From Phascolarctos cinereus (taxonomy: Eukaryota; Chordata; Mammalia; Diprotodontia; Phascolarctidae): a stretch of DNA of 64,000 bases. Below the pieces are notes generated by a model. That model did not search any database and had not been told where the DNA came from. It worked only from the letters and a program-made list of their open reading frames with translations. The stretch covers positions 22,219,501-22,283,500 of the forward strand of contig NW_018343954.1 of NCBI RefSeq assembly GCF_002099425.1, in the 5' to 3' direction. Both the position numbers and the translations under genes were made by a program. Of the stretch, positions 11,215-23,690 are shown piece by piece. Each line of letters starts with the position of its first letter. The first letter of the stretch is position 1.

Positions 11215-11975
11215 AAAGAGGGCTGGCTTCACAGAGGAAGTGACACCTAAACTAAAATTTTAAGTAAAAGAAGGAGTAAGAGAAGAGGGCAATGCATTCC
11301 AGGCATAGGGGATACAATAATGTGAACATAGACATGGGAGTGAGATGTCCACCTTGGGGAACAATTTGTTGTTCTATTCAACTAAAGTGTAGAATTTTTG
11401 AAGAAGGTTTGAAGAGAAATTAAGAAGTTCCACAATCCCAGGCCAAGTAGTTCATATTTGTTTTTATTTGAGGTAATAGTGAGCCACTGAGTTTCTTTTT
11501 TTCCTTGAGAAATTTAGTGAAATGGTGAGACTGTGAATTTAAAAAGAAAATGTGAAGTGGAAAGGCTAGAGACTAGAAGTAAAAGATTAAGCCTACATGA
11601 GAAGTGATGAGGGCCTACAGAAGGGTAATAGCCGTACAAGTGGAAATAATCCCATGATTGTAAGAGACATTGTGGAGATAAAATAGATGAGATTTTTCAA
11701 TTGATTGGGAGGGTGAGGAAAGAAGGGAGATCAAACAGCTATAGATAACTTTGTGAGTATGAAACTCTGTGACTGGAATGTTGGTAGTAAAAGTAGACTA
11801 GGAATTTGCAGGAGGAGATTTAAAGGGAAAGAATCTCTATCTTTTTGCATGCTGTGTTAACTAGGAAATGTAAAAGGAAATCTAGGTGGAGATGTTCAGA
11901 AGGAATAAAATTCTGAAAAGTGGTTGGGGGTTGATACATGGATTTTATGGTCATTTGCCCAAATAACAATGGAAT
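11215..11975 (-). mobile_element. L2 LINE, tandem copy 2
   Basis: The L2 3' region starts again here (GCATTCCAGGCATAGGGGAT). The copy then runs further 5' than its neighbour, through GAGAAGTGATGAGGGCCTAC to GGTGGAGATGTTCAGA in the reverse-transcriptase region. Two head-to-tail L2 copies therefore abut. Confidence 0.65.
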
Positions 11976-14900
11976 TGAGAAGTCTGGCAGTTCACTGAAT
12001 TACAAGTGAATTCTCAGTATAAAATATTTAATAATACTTCTACATCTAACTTCTATTCTTTACACACCTAGCTCTTTTTTTCCAATTAATCCCAATAATT
12101 ACATATTTGTGGCTTTCTTTTGTAGAATTATATTCTCCTGACTTGAGATATCTGTCAGTAAGTCACCATTCAATCTATCAGTCTTGAAATGTCTAAGCTC
12201 CAGTGAATTCATGGACAAATTGCATACATGTTGCCATTGAGATGGACCAATTGGAGCACATGTAAAAGAGAGTTCAATGACAATTGGAAGAGGAATTCAA
12301 CCATTACTGCCCTGGTAATTAGGGATAATTATTATTGTCAAGATGTTTCTTTTCTCTCCTCTTTCTGGAAAGTTTTATGTAAATTATTTTCCACATTCCA
12401 TATTTTTTTCTTCCACAATGAAGCTCTTGAAATCCACTTCCTTAGAAGAGGGTAAAAATGACTACTCAGATGAGGAGTAATAAAACTTATTGATCTTTAT
12501 AAGTTTATTGTTCAACCTCCCATGATAATTGGGTAAACCATTTCCTACCAGTGTATTGCAACATTTAGACACATCTCATAGTTCTTTCTTTGGTATATTA
12601 TGATATTTGTATTTGAAAAAAGTGTTTTAATTATATGAAATCTCAATGGCAAAAGCAATCTTTTTTTCAGGCAAGGAAGATTGATCAGATACTGAACCCT
12701 TTAATAAAGAGGTGAATAGTATGCAACCTACTCTAATAAAAAAAATCTGTCAGAGTTTCCTCTTGGTTGTTTTTGTTTTATTTGACCATCTGTCCTAGCC
12801 TTTTCAAAAATAGTAGTTATGATATGTTTTGTCAAGGTACTGCATGGATAAAGGTACTATGAAACAGTTATTTCAATCTGTCTGTATCTAAGTGTACTCC
12901 TTTTAACCTTTTTGAAGTACCACTTAAGATTTCCAACTTTGTTTATAATGATCGTATATATTACTGGGAGTACTTCAATGTCATTATTGTAAGGTAAAAA
13001 TAGTCTTCTTAGAGGTAGTAAGTTCATTCGTTAAATGTTGGCAGTTGGTGATTCATACTTGATATATGGCTTATTTAGAAAACGATAGCTTTTTAATTTG
13101 ATTCCATGATATTAGAATTTTACTCCCCCACCCTCCCAAATAAGAATAATAAACCAAAACCAATGATCTTAACTTGGTACTCTGTGCTGTGGAGAATTCT
13201 GATAGATTTAGCATCACTCTTGAAAATCTTGGGAACTGGAAATTCAAACTAAACCTTCAAGTTTAACTTTTTTCAGCAAAGCAATTTTAGGTTTTTTTCA
13301 TTTACAATTATTAGAGAATTTGCTTAGTCTTTGGGGCATTAATCATTTTTTTTACCCCTTTGCTAAGAGCAGGGGATTATTATTAGGTCTTTTGCTGAAA
13401 GTTCCTTTTCTCCACTAATTGTATCATGTACCACTGCATCAGAGTTCCCCAAATGTCAGCCAGTTGATTGGATATCATTTGGGAGGTCCTTTGCTTTAAG
13501 GAGTTAATATGTGATATTAACATATGGATTTATAATGGTGTCAGTGACCTATACAAAAATATTATAGGTAAGAATTCAACAACTGAATAAAGTTGCAATC
13601 AACACTAGAAGCTTAGATATTTTTAAGGTACTGTAACACTTACATAATTATTAATATCTTGCCACTTCTATACACTTTATAGATAGAGATGCTTAGGTGC
13701 TTTTTAGTCTATGGGTATTTATTGAAAATACAATTTAATGAGTTAAAATATTTTTGAAAAATTAAATTTAGTTGATGAACATGAATTTTTATCTCTTTTT
13801 TGCACATTTCTGCTGCCTACAGTTACCAAATAAGGCCCTTAACTAAGAGTGACAAGTCCCTGGGGAATGGAAGCAATAACAACCAGGAAACTTTCAGCAT
13901 ACAGAAAGGAAAAAGTAGTGTGAAAAATCCATATTTATAATGGTATGTGTTGCTTTGTTCAGCTGTTTTTTTAATGAAGTCATCCAAAAATTATTTTGAT
14001 TATTATTTTCTTTTGCATAAAGCATCATGCAGAAATGATGGCAGTTTTCCATTTTTAATCTGACCAGTATTTGCCAATATTGTCATCCATAGAAATACTG
14101 AACTGCTATTTTTTATTCAATGGAATATTTATGTGGAATTGATTTTCTAATTGACTTCTCATCATGAGTGACATATGTTAACTATGGCAGTATGCATATT
14201 CTCCTATTATCCACCATAAAGTTGCAATCAGAGTTTCCTTTCAGAACATTTAATTATTAATTAGCATAAGAAGACATCTCAAACAGGACATCACACTTTT
14301 GGCAGTATCATGCTCAAAGACTCTAGTGGGTGATAACTTTTCACTTTATAATTTTGCCCCCAAAGATTTCCATCTTTGTACATGTATCCATCAAATCAGG
14401 ATCTAAGTGTTTAGTGTAACTCATTAGCTGTCAGTTTGGCAGGTATTTTTTTTCATTGAATATAACAGAGCAATTGTTAGATTTTTCTGGAAAATTCTTA
14501 ATATAAGAGTTAAATGATCTGGAATTTCATAGATATAGATAGAAGTTATATGAAATGATATATACCGTAACTCATCCATGTCTGCTCATTCCGTGTGACT
14601 GTTGTCCATATCCTCCCATATATTTTCCACTGGATATCTACCCTATGTCTTGAGGCCCTTTTATAAATCATCTTGAGACAATTTAATGTCAGTGGATTAT
14701 ATGGGCTTTCCAACAATTATACTTTGTTCTTACCAAACGACTAGTCAATTTTCTTTTTTTGTTCATCCATTTCTTTGATGAAAACTTTTATACTACCTCT
14801 ACCTCATAATACCTTGTTTCTAACATATTGTAGTACAGTTAAATTCACAATGTGCTTCTCTTCCTTTTGAACAATTCTTAGCTTCAATTCATCAAAAACT

Positions 14901-15149
14901 ATTGTGTTCTATGTTTCACAGAGATACAAGATTATTGGAACAGCATTGGTCTTAAAAAGATGGACTATGTTCCAGGGAGAAGATTAGAGCCATTAAAAAT
15001 TGATGTGATTTCTTGATGATAAAAAATATAGTATTCTCCTTCTATTCAATTCCAGATGCAACTCATTGTCTATTTCCAGTATCTGCCCCAGATGTATATA
15101 CATGCACTATACAGATATAATACAGAATGCATATATGCATTTGTTCACA
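11976..15149. other. Long repeat-poor block
   Basis: About 3.2 kb with no SINE, LINE or microsatellite that I can recognise, and no convincing open frame. It includes a homeodomain-type TAATTATTAATTAG at about 14,251-14,264. The end (14,570-15,010) is pyrimidine-rich and could be a very degraded LINE. Low repeat load could mean constrained noncoding sequence, but that is inference. Confidence 0.4.
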
Positions 15150-15151
15150 TA

Positions 15152-16054
15152 GACATACCTCAGAGATATTGCTTGTTCAGGTCCAGACTGCCACAATAAA
15201 AGCAAATATTGTAATAAAGCAAGTCACGTGAATATTTTTGTGTAACAGTGCATATAACATTATTTTTACACAATTACTTTACAGTCTATTAAGTGTACCA
15301 TAGTATTATATCTAAAAAAACAAAAATGTACATACTTTAATTAAAAATAGTCAATTGCTAAAAAATGCTAACCATCATCTGAGCTTCAGCAAGTCATAAT
15401 CTCTTTTGCTGATTGAAAGTCTTGCCTCAATACCGATGGCTGCTGCGTGATCAGGGTGGTGATTGCTGAAAGTTGGGGTTACTGTAGCAATTTAAAAAAA
15501 AATAAAACAGCAAAGATGTTTACCATGTTAATTCCTTTCACTGAAAACTTCTACGTAGCATGCAACAGTAGCTGTTTGATGGCAATTTACCCACAGTAGA
15601 ACTTCTTTGAAAATTGGAGTCAATCCTCTCAAACCCTGCTGCTACTTTATCAATTAAGTTTATATAATATCCTCCAATATTGTGCCTCAGGCAATAAAGA
15701 GGCCCCGGGAGAGTAAGGGAGATGGGAAATGGCCAGTCAGTTAAGTAGTCAGAACACACACAATATTTATCAATTAAATTTGCTGTCTTTTATGGGCATG
15801 GTTCATGGAGTCTCAAAACAATCAAAACAGTAACATCAAAGATCACTGATCACAGATCACCCTAACAGACATAATGATAATAATAAGAATTTGAAATGTT
15901 GTTAGAATGACCAAAATGTGACAGAGACATGATGTTGGAAAAATGGTACCAATAGACTTGCTTGACACAGGATCGCCACAAATCTTCAACTTGTAAAACA
16001 ACACGATGTCTGCTATCACAATAAAGTGAAGCACAATAAAATGAGGGATGCCTG
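15152..16054. mobile_element. Tigger1-like DNA transposon, internally deleted
   Basis: The 5' end (GACATACCTCAGAGATATTG) and the reverse complement of the 3' end (CAGGCATCCCTCATTTTATT) form the Tigger/pogo-type terminal inverted repeat, with TA dinucleotides just outside (15,150-15,151 and 16,055-16,056). Long internal phrases match my memory of Tigger1, for example ATGCTAACCATCATCTGAGC, TTGGAGTCAATCCTCTCAAA and CATCAAAGATCACTGATCAC. The copy is about 0.9 kb against about 2.4 kb for full Tigger1. The transposase-coding centre is missing, with the junction near 15,672. It is non-autonomous. Confidence 0.9.
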
Positions 16055-16056
16055 TA

Positions 16057-17129
16057 CATCTGTACATATTTCTTACACATGAACTGATAAATGAGCTCTT
16101 CAGGTTTTTGATTGATGTAACTGCATATTATAGAAGAGCAATGGGTATTTTTCATGAACTTGGTTTTTCCTAAGTGGTTAATTAATCCAAATAATTTATA
16201 ACACTTTTAAAGTGATTATGATTATTACTTTGGAGACTCTGTAATGTTCCAGACTTTACTAAAGTCACTATAATGTCATTCATAAAGAGAAGTATTTTGA
16301 AGTCCTCAAAACTGGTACAGAATCACTACTTGACTTGAGCTCTGTGCTATATGTCTGCTCATAAATTGGAGAACACCTTTGTTGAATACACATTTCCTCT
16401 GACTTATGCTTTGTCTTATGTTAGTGATTGGAGAAAAAGGGAAAAAGTTTCTCTCCATTCTTAGATCAGTACCATCAACTTTAATAGCCTTTCCCACAGA
16501 GACTGTTTACTGTTATCCTATCTTTAAGACAGAATGGAACCTAGTGGAGTTACTGTTTAAGTCATTCTTTGAAGAGTCTGCAAGAAGATTGAAAATTTAA
16601 CTGTAACTCTAGAGAGATACTTCAGTGAACAAAGACTAAGAGAATTCATAGATATATTGGATATATTTCTTACCTTGTGAAGAAGATGAAGAGAGGTGAG
16701 AAACGTTGCCTGACATTCTGAGAAAGCTGAATGGCAGGACCATATTTGTAGAATGTAGATCAGCAGTAGTGGTGATGGTTAAAAGTGATTCTGCCATGAT
16801 CTTTATCATAAATGAACCATTCACTGTAAATTCTTAATTATGCTTTTTTTTGCAGTTTGTTATACTGTTAATAAATTATAAAAACAGTACCCTTGACATT
16901 TGAGGATAAGAAATGGTGTAGAGGTTGTTATACAGAGAGAAATGAGCAATGCTTATGGCAGAACAGGTTTTTTTTTCCCTAGGGAATTAAATAAATTATA
17001 TCTCTAAAATTGTGGTGGGGTAAAAGTTAATTGATTAATGAGAAAGAGGTCACAATCTTAATTTTTTCAGAAATATTGAAACATATTCATTAACAGCCTG
17101 GGAACCAGGGCCAAAAGAATTCACATGTT
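16057..17129. other. Unassigned sequence
   Basis: No recognisable element. Open frames at 16,306-16,600 overlap on opposite strands and lack any family resemblance. Confidence 0.45.
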
Positions 17130-17266
17130 GGGGCAGTGAGGTGGCACAGTGGATAGAGCACCAGCCCTGGAGTCAGGAGGACCTGAGTTCAAATCTGGCA
17201 TCAGATACTTAACTGGCCATATGACCCTGAGCAGGTCACTTAACCCCAACTGCCTAAAAAAAAAAA
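17130..17266 (+). mobile_element. Marsupial tRNA-like SINE (WSINE1/MAR1 type)
   Basis: Starts GGGGCAGTGAGGTGGCACAG, continues AGTCAGGAGGACCTGAGTTC and ends CACTTAACCCCAACTGCCT plus an A11 tail. Full length and well preserved. Target duplication not clear. Confidence 0.95.
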
Positions 17267-17685
17267 TAATATGTTAAATTGAGTACTGGAGAGAATATAC
17301 CAATTGGGTGGTGTACGAAGAACACTTGCTCCCCACTTTGCAACTACAACTTTTCCACATAGGACTTAGGAAATATATTAGACCAAGTCTTGATCAGGAA
17401 ACCAATGAATCATCTGACTGATTTTTTTTTTTTATCCAGCCCAAGGAAGTATAAGGAAATGGAGCTACAGACAATAAGCAATTGGTTTAGAAAAGAGAGG
17501 CAGATCAGCCTTCTACTGCAGGGACTGAATTGTGGTCTTAGACTGTTTCATTAGGGTATGGAGAGGTCCATGATTCAGCAGAGTTACCTGGCCCTGTGTA
17601 GAGAGGAATAGGTGAAGCCTAGCAGCATTGTCAATTGTACCCAAGAGATGGGTCATAGATCCATTGCAGCCTGAGTAGATTGAAC
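17267..17685. other. Unassigned sequence
   Basis: No repeat family or gene recognised. Confidence 0.45.
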
Positions 17686-17870
17686 CTAGAGATGGAGAAG
17701 GTATCTTAGAGATTAACTAGTCTAATTCCCTCATTTTATAGATGAGGAAATTGAGGCTGAGAGATATTTGAATTGGCTATGTACAAACAGCTTATAGGTA
17801 TCATATACAAGATTTGAACTAAGTGTTTTCTTACTTCAAGCCAATTCTCTAATTTCTTCATTGTTTATAA
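17686..17870 (-). mobile_element. MIR SINE
   Basis: Minus-strand MIR order: TTAGAGATTAACTAGTCTAA, CCCTCATTTTATAGATGAGG, AAATTGAGGCTGAGAG, then ACAAGATTTGAACTAAGTG. Confidence 0.8.
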
Positions 17871-18385
17871 TGAATTCATAAGAATGTAGAAAGTAAAGAA
17901 TCATTATAGATCATTTGCATGATAAAGGCAGGTTTTAAGGAAGAGTATTTAGGCATTGTTATCCAGGAAATATCCCAGTGGACAAGTATGACACAATTCA
18001 ACAAATTAGAAATCTATTGAACTAAATGAGCTAACAGAACCTGGACTGAGATGATGGTAAGTAAGGATTTAGAGGGATTAGGGAATTTTTAAAATGCTCT
18101 TCAGGAAGAAATAAAATGGTTTGGTAATAGATTATGTACAAGCCACGAAAAATGATTGAAAATCAAATAATGTAAATGGGCATGCACTCCTAGAATCAAG
18201 TGTCTAATCATCTATCATTTAAGTCTTCATAGGGCTTGATTACAAAGACCAAATGAGCCATAAATCTGAACACTGAAAGTCACAAAATAAAATGATCTCA
18301 TCTAATATATTTATGTGTATCTTTAAATGAAAAGAATGGAACAATCTTCAGCATATGTGAATGCCAGAAATGGAATGAACACAAG

Positions 18386-18565
18386 TTTCAGTGGAATAGT
18401 ACTGGACCCTGGAGTCAGGAGACCTGGATTCTGGTTCAAATTCTGCTATTAAATACTTATGTGACCCTTTCCCAAGCCATTTAATCTCTCTAGGTATTTC
18501 TTTCCTCTGTAAAGTAATGGGATTAAAGTAGATACTAAGATACTTTCTAATCCTAAAATCTCTCC
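18386..18565 (+). mobile_element. MIR SINE
   Basis: Contains TGGAGTCAGGAGACCTGGAT, TTCAAATTCTGCTATTAA, TTAATCTCTCTAGG and CTCTGTAAAGTAATGGGATT in order. Confidence 0.8.
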
Positions 18566-18608
18566 TCTTTTCCTCACATACTCTCAACCACTTGCCAATA
18601 CATACATA

Positions 18609-18645
18609 TGTGTGTGTGTATGTGTGTGTGTGTGTGTGTGTGTGC
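18609..18645. repeat. (TG)n microsatellite
   Basis: About 18 TG units with one TA interruption, followed by an AT-rich tail. Confidence 0.97.
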
Positions 18646-18654
18646 ACATATATA

Positions 18655-18799
18655 TTTATTTTTGTTGAGGCAATTGGGGTTAAGTGACTTGCCCAGGGTC
18701 ACACAGCTAGTAAGTGTCACGTGTCTGAGACTTGATTTGAACTCACATCCTCCTGACTCCAAGGCCAGAGATCTATTCACTGTGGCACCTAGCCACCCT
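18655..18799 (-). mobile_element. Marsupial tRNA-like SINE (WSINE1/MAR1 type)
   Basis: The reverse complement begins AGGGTGGCTAGGTGCCACAG. The + strand carries GCAATTGGGGTTAAGTGACT and TGCCCAGGGTCACACAGC. Full length, with a T-rich tail on the left. Confidence 0.93.
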
Positions 18800-18956
18800 A
18801 AATATCTTTTTTTCTGTCCTTCATTCCTGACACAAGCCTTTTCTAGTCCCTCCCCCCCACACACCTGATATAAACACTTCTTAGTTGATCACTGATGACC
18901 TTCTCCCTAAACTGAGTACCCCTAAGATTATGTTCTGGGCTTCTCTTTAATGTATT

Positions 18957-19123
18957 TTTTAATTTTTATTTTCACTTTTTATTTTTAGGCAATTGGGGTT
19001 AAGTGACTTGCCCAGGATCACACAGGTAGTAAGTGCCAAGTGTTTGGTCTGAGGCCGGATTTGAACTCAGGTCCCCCTGACTTCAAGGCCAGTGTTCTAT
19101 CCACTGCCCCAACCAGCTGCCCC
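18957..19123 (-). mobile_element. Marsupial tRNA-like SINE with 12-bp target duplication
   Basis: Same family and orientation as the copy 160 bp to the left. CTTTAATGTATT occurs at 18,945-18,956 and 19,124-19,135, identical on both sides. The A-tail (T-rich on +) is at the left end. Confidence 0.93.
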
Positions 19124-19184
19124 CTTTAATGTATTATTGATCATTTAATCACTTCCAGTATTTTCAATTGTTATATGCATGTAG

Positions 19185-19265
19185 ATCACTCAATCAAAAA
19201 AAATTTATTAAGTGATGACCGTGTTCCAGGTGTTGTGCTCATCACTGTCAATACAAAAACCACTC
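19185..19265 (-). mobile_element. L2 3' terminal fragment
   Basis: AAATTTATTAAGTGATGACC followed by TTCCAGGTGTTGTGCTCATC is the antisense of the L2 3' terminus. Confidence 0.55.
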
Positions 19266-19565
19266 TAAAATCTATATATCCATATAGTATTGCTATCCTG
19301 AGTTCCACTTCCATATCATCTACTTCCTAATTATAATTTCTACTTGGATATACAGTATCTACTTGAAAACTGACATAACCAGAATTCTTTATTAAACCCA
19401 CCCTTCCTTCAAACTCCCTTATTTCTATAGAGGATAAATTCATCCTTCAATGACCCCAGTTCAAAACCTCAGAGATATACTTAATTCTTGACTCTCACCA
19501 ACAATGTCTAGTTGGTTGCCAGTCTTGTCAATTCTACCTTCATTACATGTGTCCTTTCTGGCTCC
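19266..19565 (+). mobile_element. L2 LINE reverse-transcriptase region
   Basis: Sense L2 ORF remnants: a decayed 'acttggatgtcc...aaactgaacatg' stretch, AAACCCACCCTTCCTTC, and ATACTTAATTCTTGACTCTC (the 'gvilDSsl' segment). Flanking 18,800-18,944 may be part of the same copy. It is interrupted on the right by an L1. Confidence 0.6.
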
Positions 19566-19578
19566 TTCTCTTAACTCC

Positions 19579-19962
19579 TTATAGCACAATAGTATTCCAC
19601 TCATATATCAAAACTTGTTCAGCCATTCCTCAATTGATGGATATTCCCTCAATTTCCAATTCTTTGCCCTCATAAGAAGAGCTGCTATAAATACTTTTGT
19701 ACATGTGAGTCCTTTTTTCCTTTTTATCATCACTTTGGGATATAGACCTACTAGTGGTATTGCTGGATGAAAGGTTACGCACAGTTTTGCTGCCTTTTGG
19801 CCATAGTTCCAAATTGCTCTCTAGAATGGTTGGATCAGTTCACAACTCCACCAACAATGCATTAGTGTTTCAATTGTCCCACATCTTCTCCAACATTTAT
19901 TATTTTCTTTTTCTTTCATATTAGCCAATCTGACAGATTTGAGGTGGCACCTCAGAGCTTAA
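19579..19962 (-). mobile_element. L1 LINE, ORF2 C-terminal fragment
   Basis: The + strand is the antisense of the marsupial L1 ORF2 3' end. Diagnostic phrases are CAGCCATTCCTCAATTGATG, TAGTGGTATTGCTGGATGA and AATGGTTGGATCAGTTCACA, with the C-terminal cysteine-motif region in between. About 385 bp remain, with no open frame. Confidence 0.88.
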
Positions 19963-20240
19963 TATTACTTTCTTCAATTTTTCTTCCATTTACTTCTCTG
20001 TACAAATTTTGTACTCACCAATAGAATACAAGTTTCTTGAGGGAAGAGAATTTTTTTTTCTTGTCTTAACCTTATTGAAGAGGCACTATGATATAATAGG
20101 ACAGAGAGCTAGCCTTGGAGTAGGGATGAAATGGGCACCTCATTCTGTCTCTGAAATACTGATTGTGTGACTCTGAGCAAATAAAATAATATCTCAGTAC
20201 CCTCAGGCATCTCCCAAAGATTGTAAGAACATAATACTTA
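19963..20240 (+). mobile_element. L2 3' remnant and MIR-like SINE
   Basis: 19,963-20,052 includes AGAATACAAGTTTCTTGAGG, an L2 3' phrase. 20,085-20,235 reads like a MIR/THER SINE in + sense (GCACTATGATATAATAGG and ACTGATTGTGTGACTCTGAG). Confidence 0.5.
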
Positions 20241-20439
20241 CTGATCTATTTTGATCAATTGAGTTTCCTCAACAAAGGCCTCCCTGTACTGATAGAATCA
20301 CAGGGACAGACATACCTCACCATCATCTCTACCAATAAAACCAGTCCAGGATTATAGCACAGTATCACACTTAGAATAAGTATTTAAGAAATATATGCGA
20401 GTTAAATTGAATAAAATATTTTAATCATACCATCATAAT

Positions 20440-21010
20440 TAGTCATTATCACATTTTCTCTTCCTCCAGTCTCCTTCCTCACTCATATATTTACCACATG
20501 AAAGTGAGGCTCTATTGCCTAACATTTAAGACCTTCCACAATCTAATATTATCTTATATTTCATTTGCCCATTTCACATAGCTCTCTACTATAACTCACA
20601 TGCAAACTACAAGCTACACACTCTACTACTCCTTACAGGCAGACATTTTCATTAAGTCTTTCATCTCCTATCTTCCTACCATTGCTCCCTCCTTCCTATG
20701 CCTAACATTCTCACACCATTCATCCTGATGTTTGCTTATTGAAATCATAACCCTGCTTTAAGACTCAGCAGAAATGCCATTTCTTCCATCTAGCCTTTAG
20801 GAATTTCCAACTCCAGAGACACATCTGTGCTGCTCGTGAATTTATGATGCTCTATTTTGTATTGTACTTGGATCTGAGCTGTATTAGCATTACTAGATGG
20901 TGAGCTCCATGAGGTCATGCACTGTGGTTTGTTTAATCTCCTTAGATCTCTGAACACTTGACAAAAAAATCTATGCATACAGAGGTACTTTGTTGAATTA
21001 AATAAAACTG
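20440..21010 (+). mobile_element. L2 LINE 3' part
   Basis: Sense L2 order: AAGACCTTCCACAATCTAAT, CACACCATTCATCC, AGACTCAGCAGAAATGCC, ATGGTGAGCTCCATGAGGTC, ending near a decayed AATAAA (TTAAATAAAACTG). About 570 bp, without frames. Confidence 0.75.
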
Positions 21011-22125
21011 TGATTTTCATTGCTCAATAGCACAAGGGCGATCAACAATTCCTCATTAATATGGAGTTAGACTGGGCACTATTACTTTTATGATGGAAAA
21101 AAATGAAGCACTGTTAATGGATGGTTGTGATATCAACTTCTGCAGAGTATCCAGGCTCATTAATCAGACCATATGTACTCCATGCATCAGATGACAATAA
21201 AAACTAAATATAGTTTATGTCATTAGCACTAAAAGAACAGGGTGAGAAATTAGAGTGGCTTTTATCATGTATTGTAGGAATACTCTTGTCCTGAAATAAT
21301 CAATAGTTTAGTTGTGTAAGACCGATTTAGTGCATATTAGTAGGAATGTTGATACGTATACTAGCAGACAATACACTGGATTTTTCTAAGAACATTAACT
21401 ATCAAGTTTGTCTACTTCTATAAGTAAAAAAAGATTATTTCATATTTATTGACTGTAAGAAAATATAAATAAAATATGTATTGAGCCACTTCAGTGTACT
21501 CAGCAGAATTTCAGTGTACTTAAAATTGGGTCATTTTTATAGATCTTCAGCAGACAATTTGTCTGTCTTGTAAAATAGGAATCTTCATGTTTGGCTTGTC
21601 ATCTCATATGAATGTATTCAGAAGAGAAAAAACAATTATGTACTCTTACCAAAGCTGTCAATACTCATATTGGAATTTTGATTCAATAATTTCAATTATT
21701 CAATAGGCAGGCATCAGTATTAATAGCAAGTACCTAACTCATTCCCCCTTCACATAATATTAGGGCACATTATTTGAGAACTTTGAACCATAAGCTGGTC
21801 CCAGAAAATCAGATTTTGTCATCTAGTATTCTGTGACAGCTGAGGAGACTCTTCAGTTAGCATTATAAAAGGAGTCAGCACCAAAGAGAGGGATTATGGT
21901 GAAAATGAGTGTGACTGTATTTAGTGTTGAAGTGGTAGACAGCAAAGGAGGAAAAATTCCTGCTTGGAACTGCCCTTCTATTGCAAAAATGAGTTGGGAA
22001 AGTATAAACAGATATAATTAAGAAAGAGAAAGATTGATTACTCCTCTTCTACATTAAAATCCTGACTAATAATTTTTTTAAAAAATTTTAGGCAGTTTGG
22101 CTAGTTCTTCATTGTGACTCTAAAA
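21011..22125. other. Repeat-poor block
   Basis: About 1.1 kb without recognised repeats or genes. Confidence 0.4.
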
Positions 22126-22129
22126 CAGC

Positions 22130-22335
22130 TCATATGTATAAAGTGGTTTAGATTTTGCAAAGTGCATTGTATACATTATATTATTTGTTCCTTTCAATAC
22201 CTCTGTGAAGTAAATGCTATACTTACCACATTTTAAGGGAACTGAGGATTATCTAAGAAAGAACAGCTAGTAAAAGGACATACATAGGATTTGAATCTAA
22301 ATTTTCCCCAGTCTAAGTTTAGCACTAATCTACAA
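22130..22335 (-). mobile_element. MIR/THER-type SINE
   Basis: Minus-strand pattern with the 'ttgcaaagtgc...acattatatta' lead (TTTGCAAAGTGCATTGTATA), CTCTGTGAAGTAAATGCTAT and GGATTTGAATCTAAATTTTC. Confidence 0.7.
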
Positions 22336-23690
22336 TCTATGGAGGCAAACGGTAGATAAATGTATCAGCATATCCTTTTCTACATTTCTGGTGCCTTATA
22401 CTAGCACTTGCTAGTATCTTTTCATCATTCAGGGGTACTGTCCTGGAGAAATATCAGTATTCTGTTAAGGCAAGAGTCTATGATCAGAGTCCCATTCAGA
22501 GACAGTATAATTTGCTTATGTGATATAGCATCTGTTCTGAGATTCCGTCCAGCCAATTTAAAGGCATGTTTTGAGGTATAAGAAGTATGACCTACTATAA
22601 CTAAACTGAGACTGTATAAGTCTGAATAGGAGAAGGCTTCTTGTTCCTCCATGTAATCTGAAGCAATAAAGAAAAAGCAATATAATATGGGACAGGAAAG
22701 ATTCGGATAGAGATAAGAAAAGGAGACAGCCCAGGCATAGAAATAACACATTTTTTAAAAAAAAGCAAAAATGGTGTCATTTTGGAGAATAATAGAAAAT
22801 ACCTAACAGAAACAATATAATATGTTACTGTATAAAGCTTATAACTCTAATATTGCAGTCAACATTGCAACAACCTGAAAAATTTCAGTCAAATGGATGC
22901 AAAATTATTATTTTTCCAGAGAATTATAGAATTTCCCATTGTAGACAAAGTAGAAAAGCTATATCTTCAAAAAAAATCAGGAAATGCTAACAAATACAAG
23001 GGAAATGGATTACAAGAGAGGTATTACATTTCAGTTAAATCAACATATTGATGGATGATAAATTGCCTAAGGAAAAAAATCAGACTCATTATTTTGCCAC
23101 CAATATTAAGCAATTGTGGTAATTGCCAATTAGCTATGGATCAGAATGTCAGTCAATAACACATGCTCAAAAGAAGCAAGCTGCTGTTTAGTGAAGCATC
23201 ATATGTGGAAGATTTCACTGAGTGAATACATTTCAACAAATCTAGGAATAGATATCAGAAATGTGGTGAACTCTATGGTAATGAAAAATCAAGTAGATAA
23301 GAGATGTAGCATTTAGTCAAGGATATAAATGGTCATTTGACTGACCATGGGTGCTGAGGAAAGTAAAGTGTCTATCTGTTAAAGAGAATACAGTAGACCT
23401 GACCAGCTCCATTGAGATGACATCATTTTCCAAAGGATATGAAACAATTTCAAGAAAGAATTTGATAGTATAATGAATACTTATTCATGGCCTTATAAAG
23501 ATGGAAAAAGAAAGAGATGTAGCCAGACTCTCTGCCCCAAGAATGTCTTTTCAAATGAATTTGATTTATAATTGTTACTAAATAATTGTGTTTCTAAATT
23601 ATAACTAGTAATCCTCTGTGAAGACTGTCAAAGCAGAGTACATTACAGTAGATTTAATCTGAATTTTTAATACCATCCATGAGTCTAAGT
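22336..23690. other. Unassigned sequence
   Basis: 1.35 kb with no recognised family. The 108-codon minus-strand frame at 22,425-22,751 has a hydrophobic N-terminal half but no motif or splice context I can support, so I do not call it a gene. Confidence 0.4.

Noticed and set aside
17130-17266. A tRNA gene in the SINE heads (also at 57,084 and others)
   Set aside because: Box A/B-like sequence is present only as part of the SINE family. No cloverleaf with an acceptor stem can be drawn.
22425-22751. 108-codon minus-strand frame with a hydrophobic start
   Set aside because: No domain, no homologous copy in the window, no splice or promoter context. Consistent with chance in AT-rich DNA.
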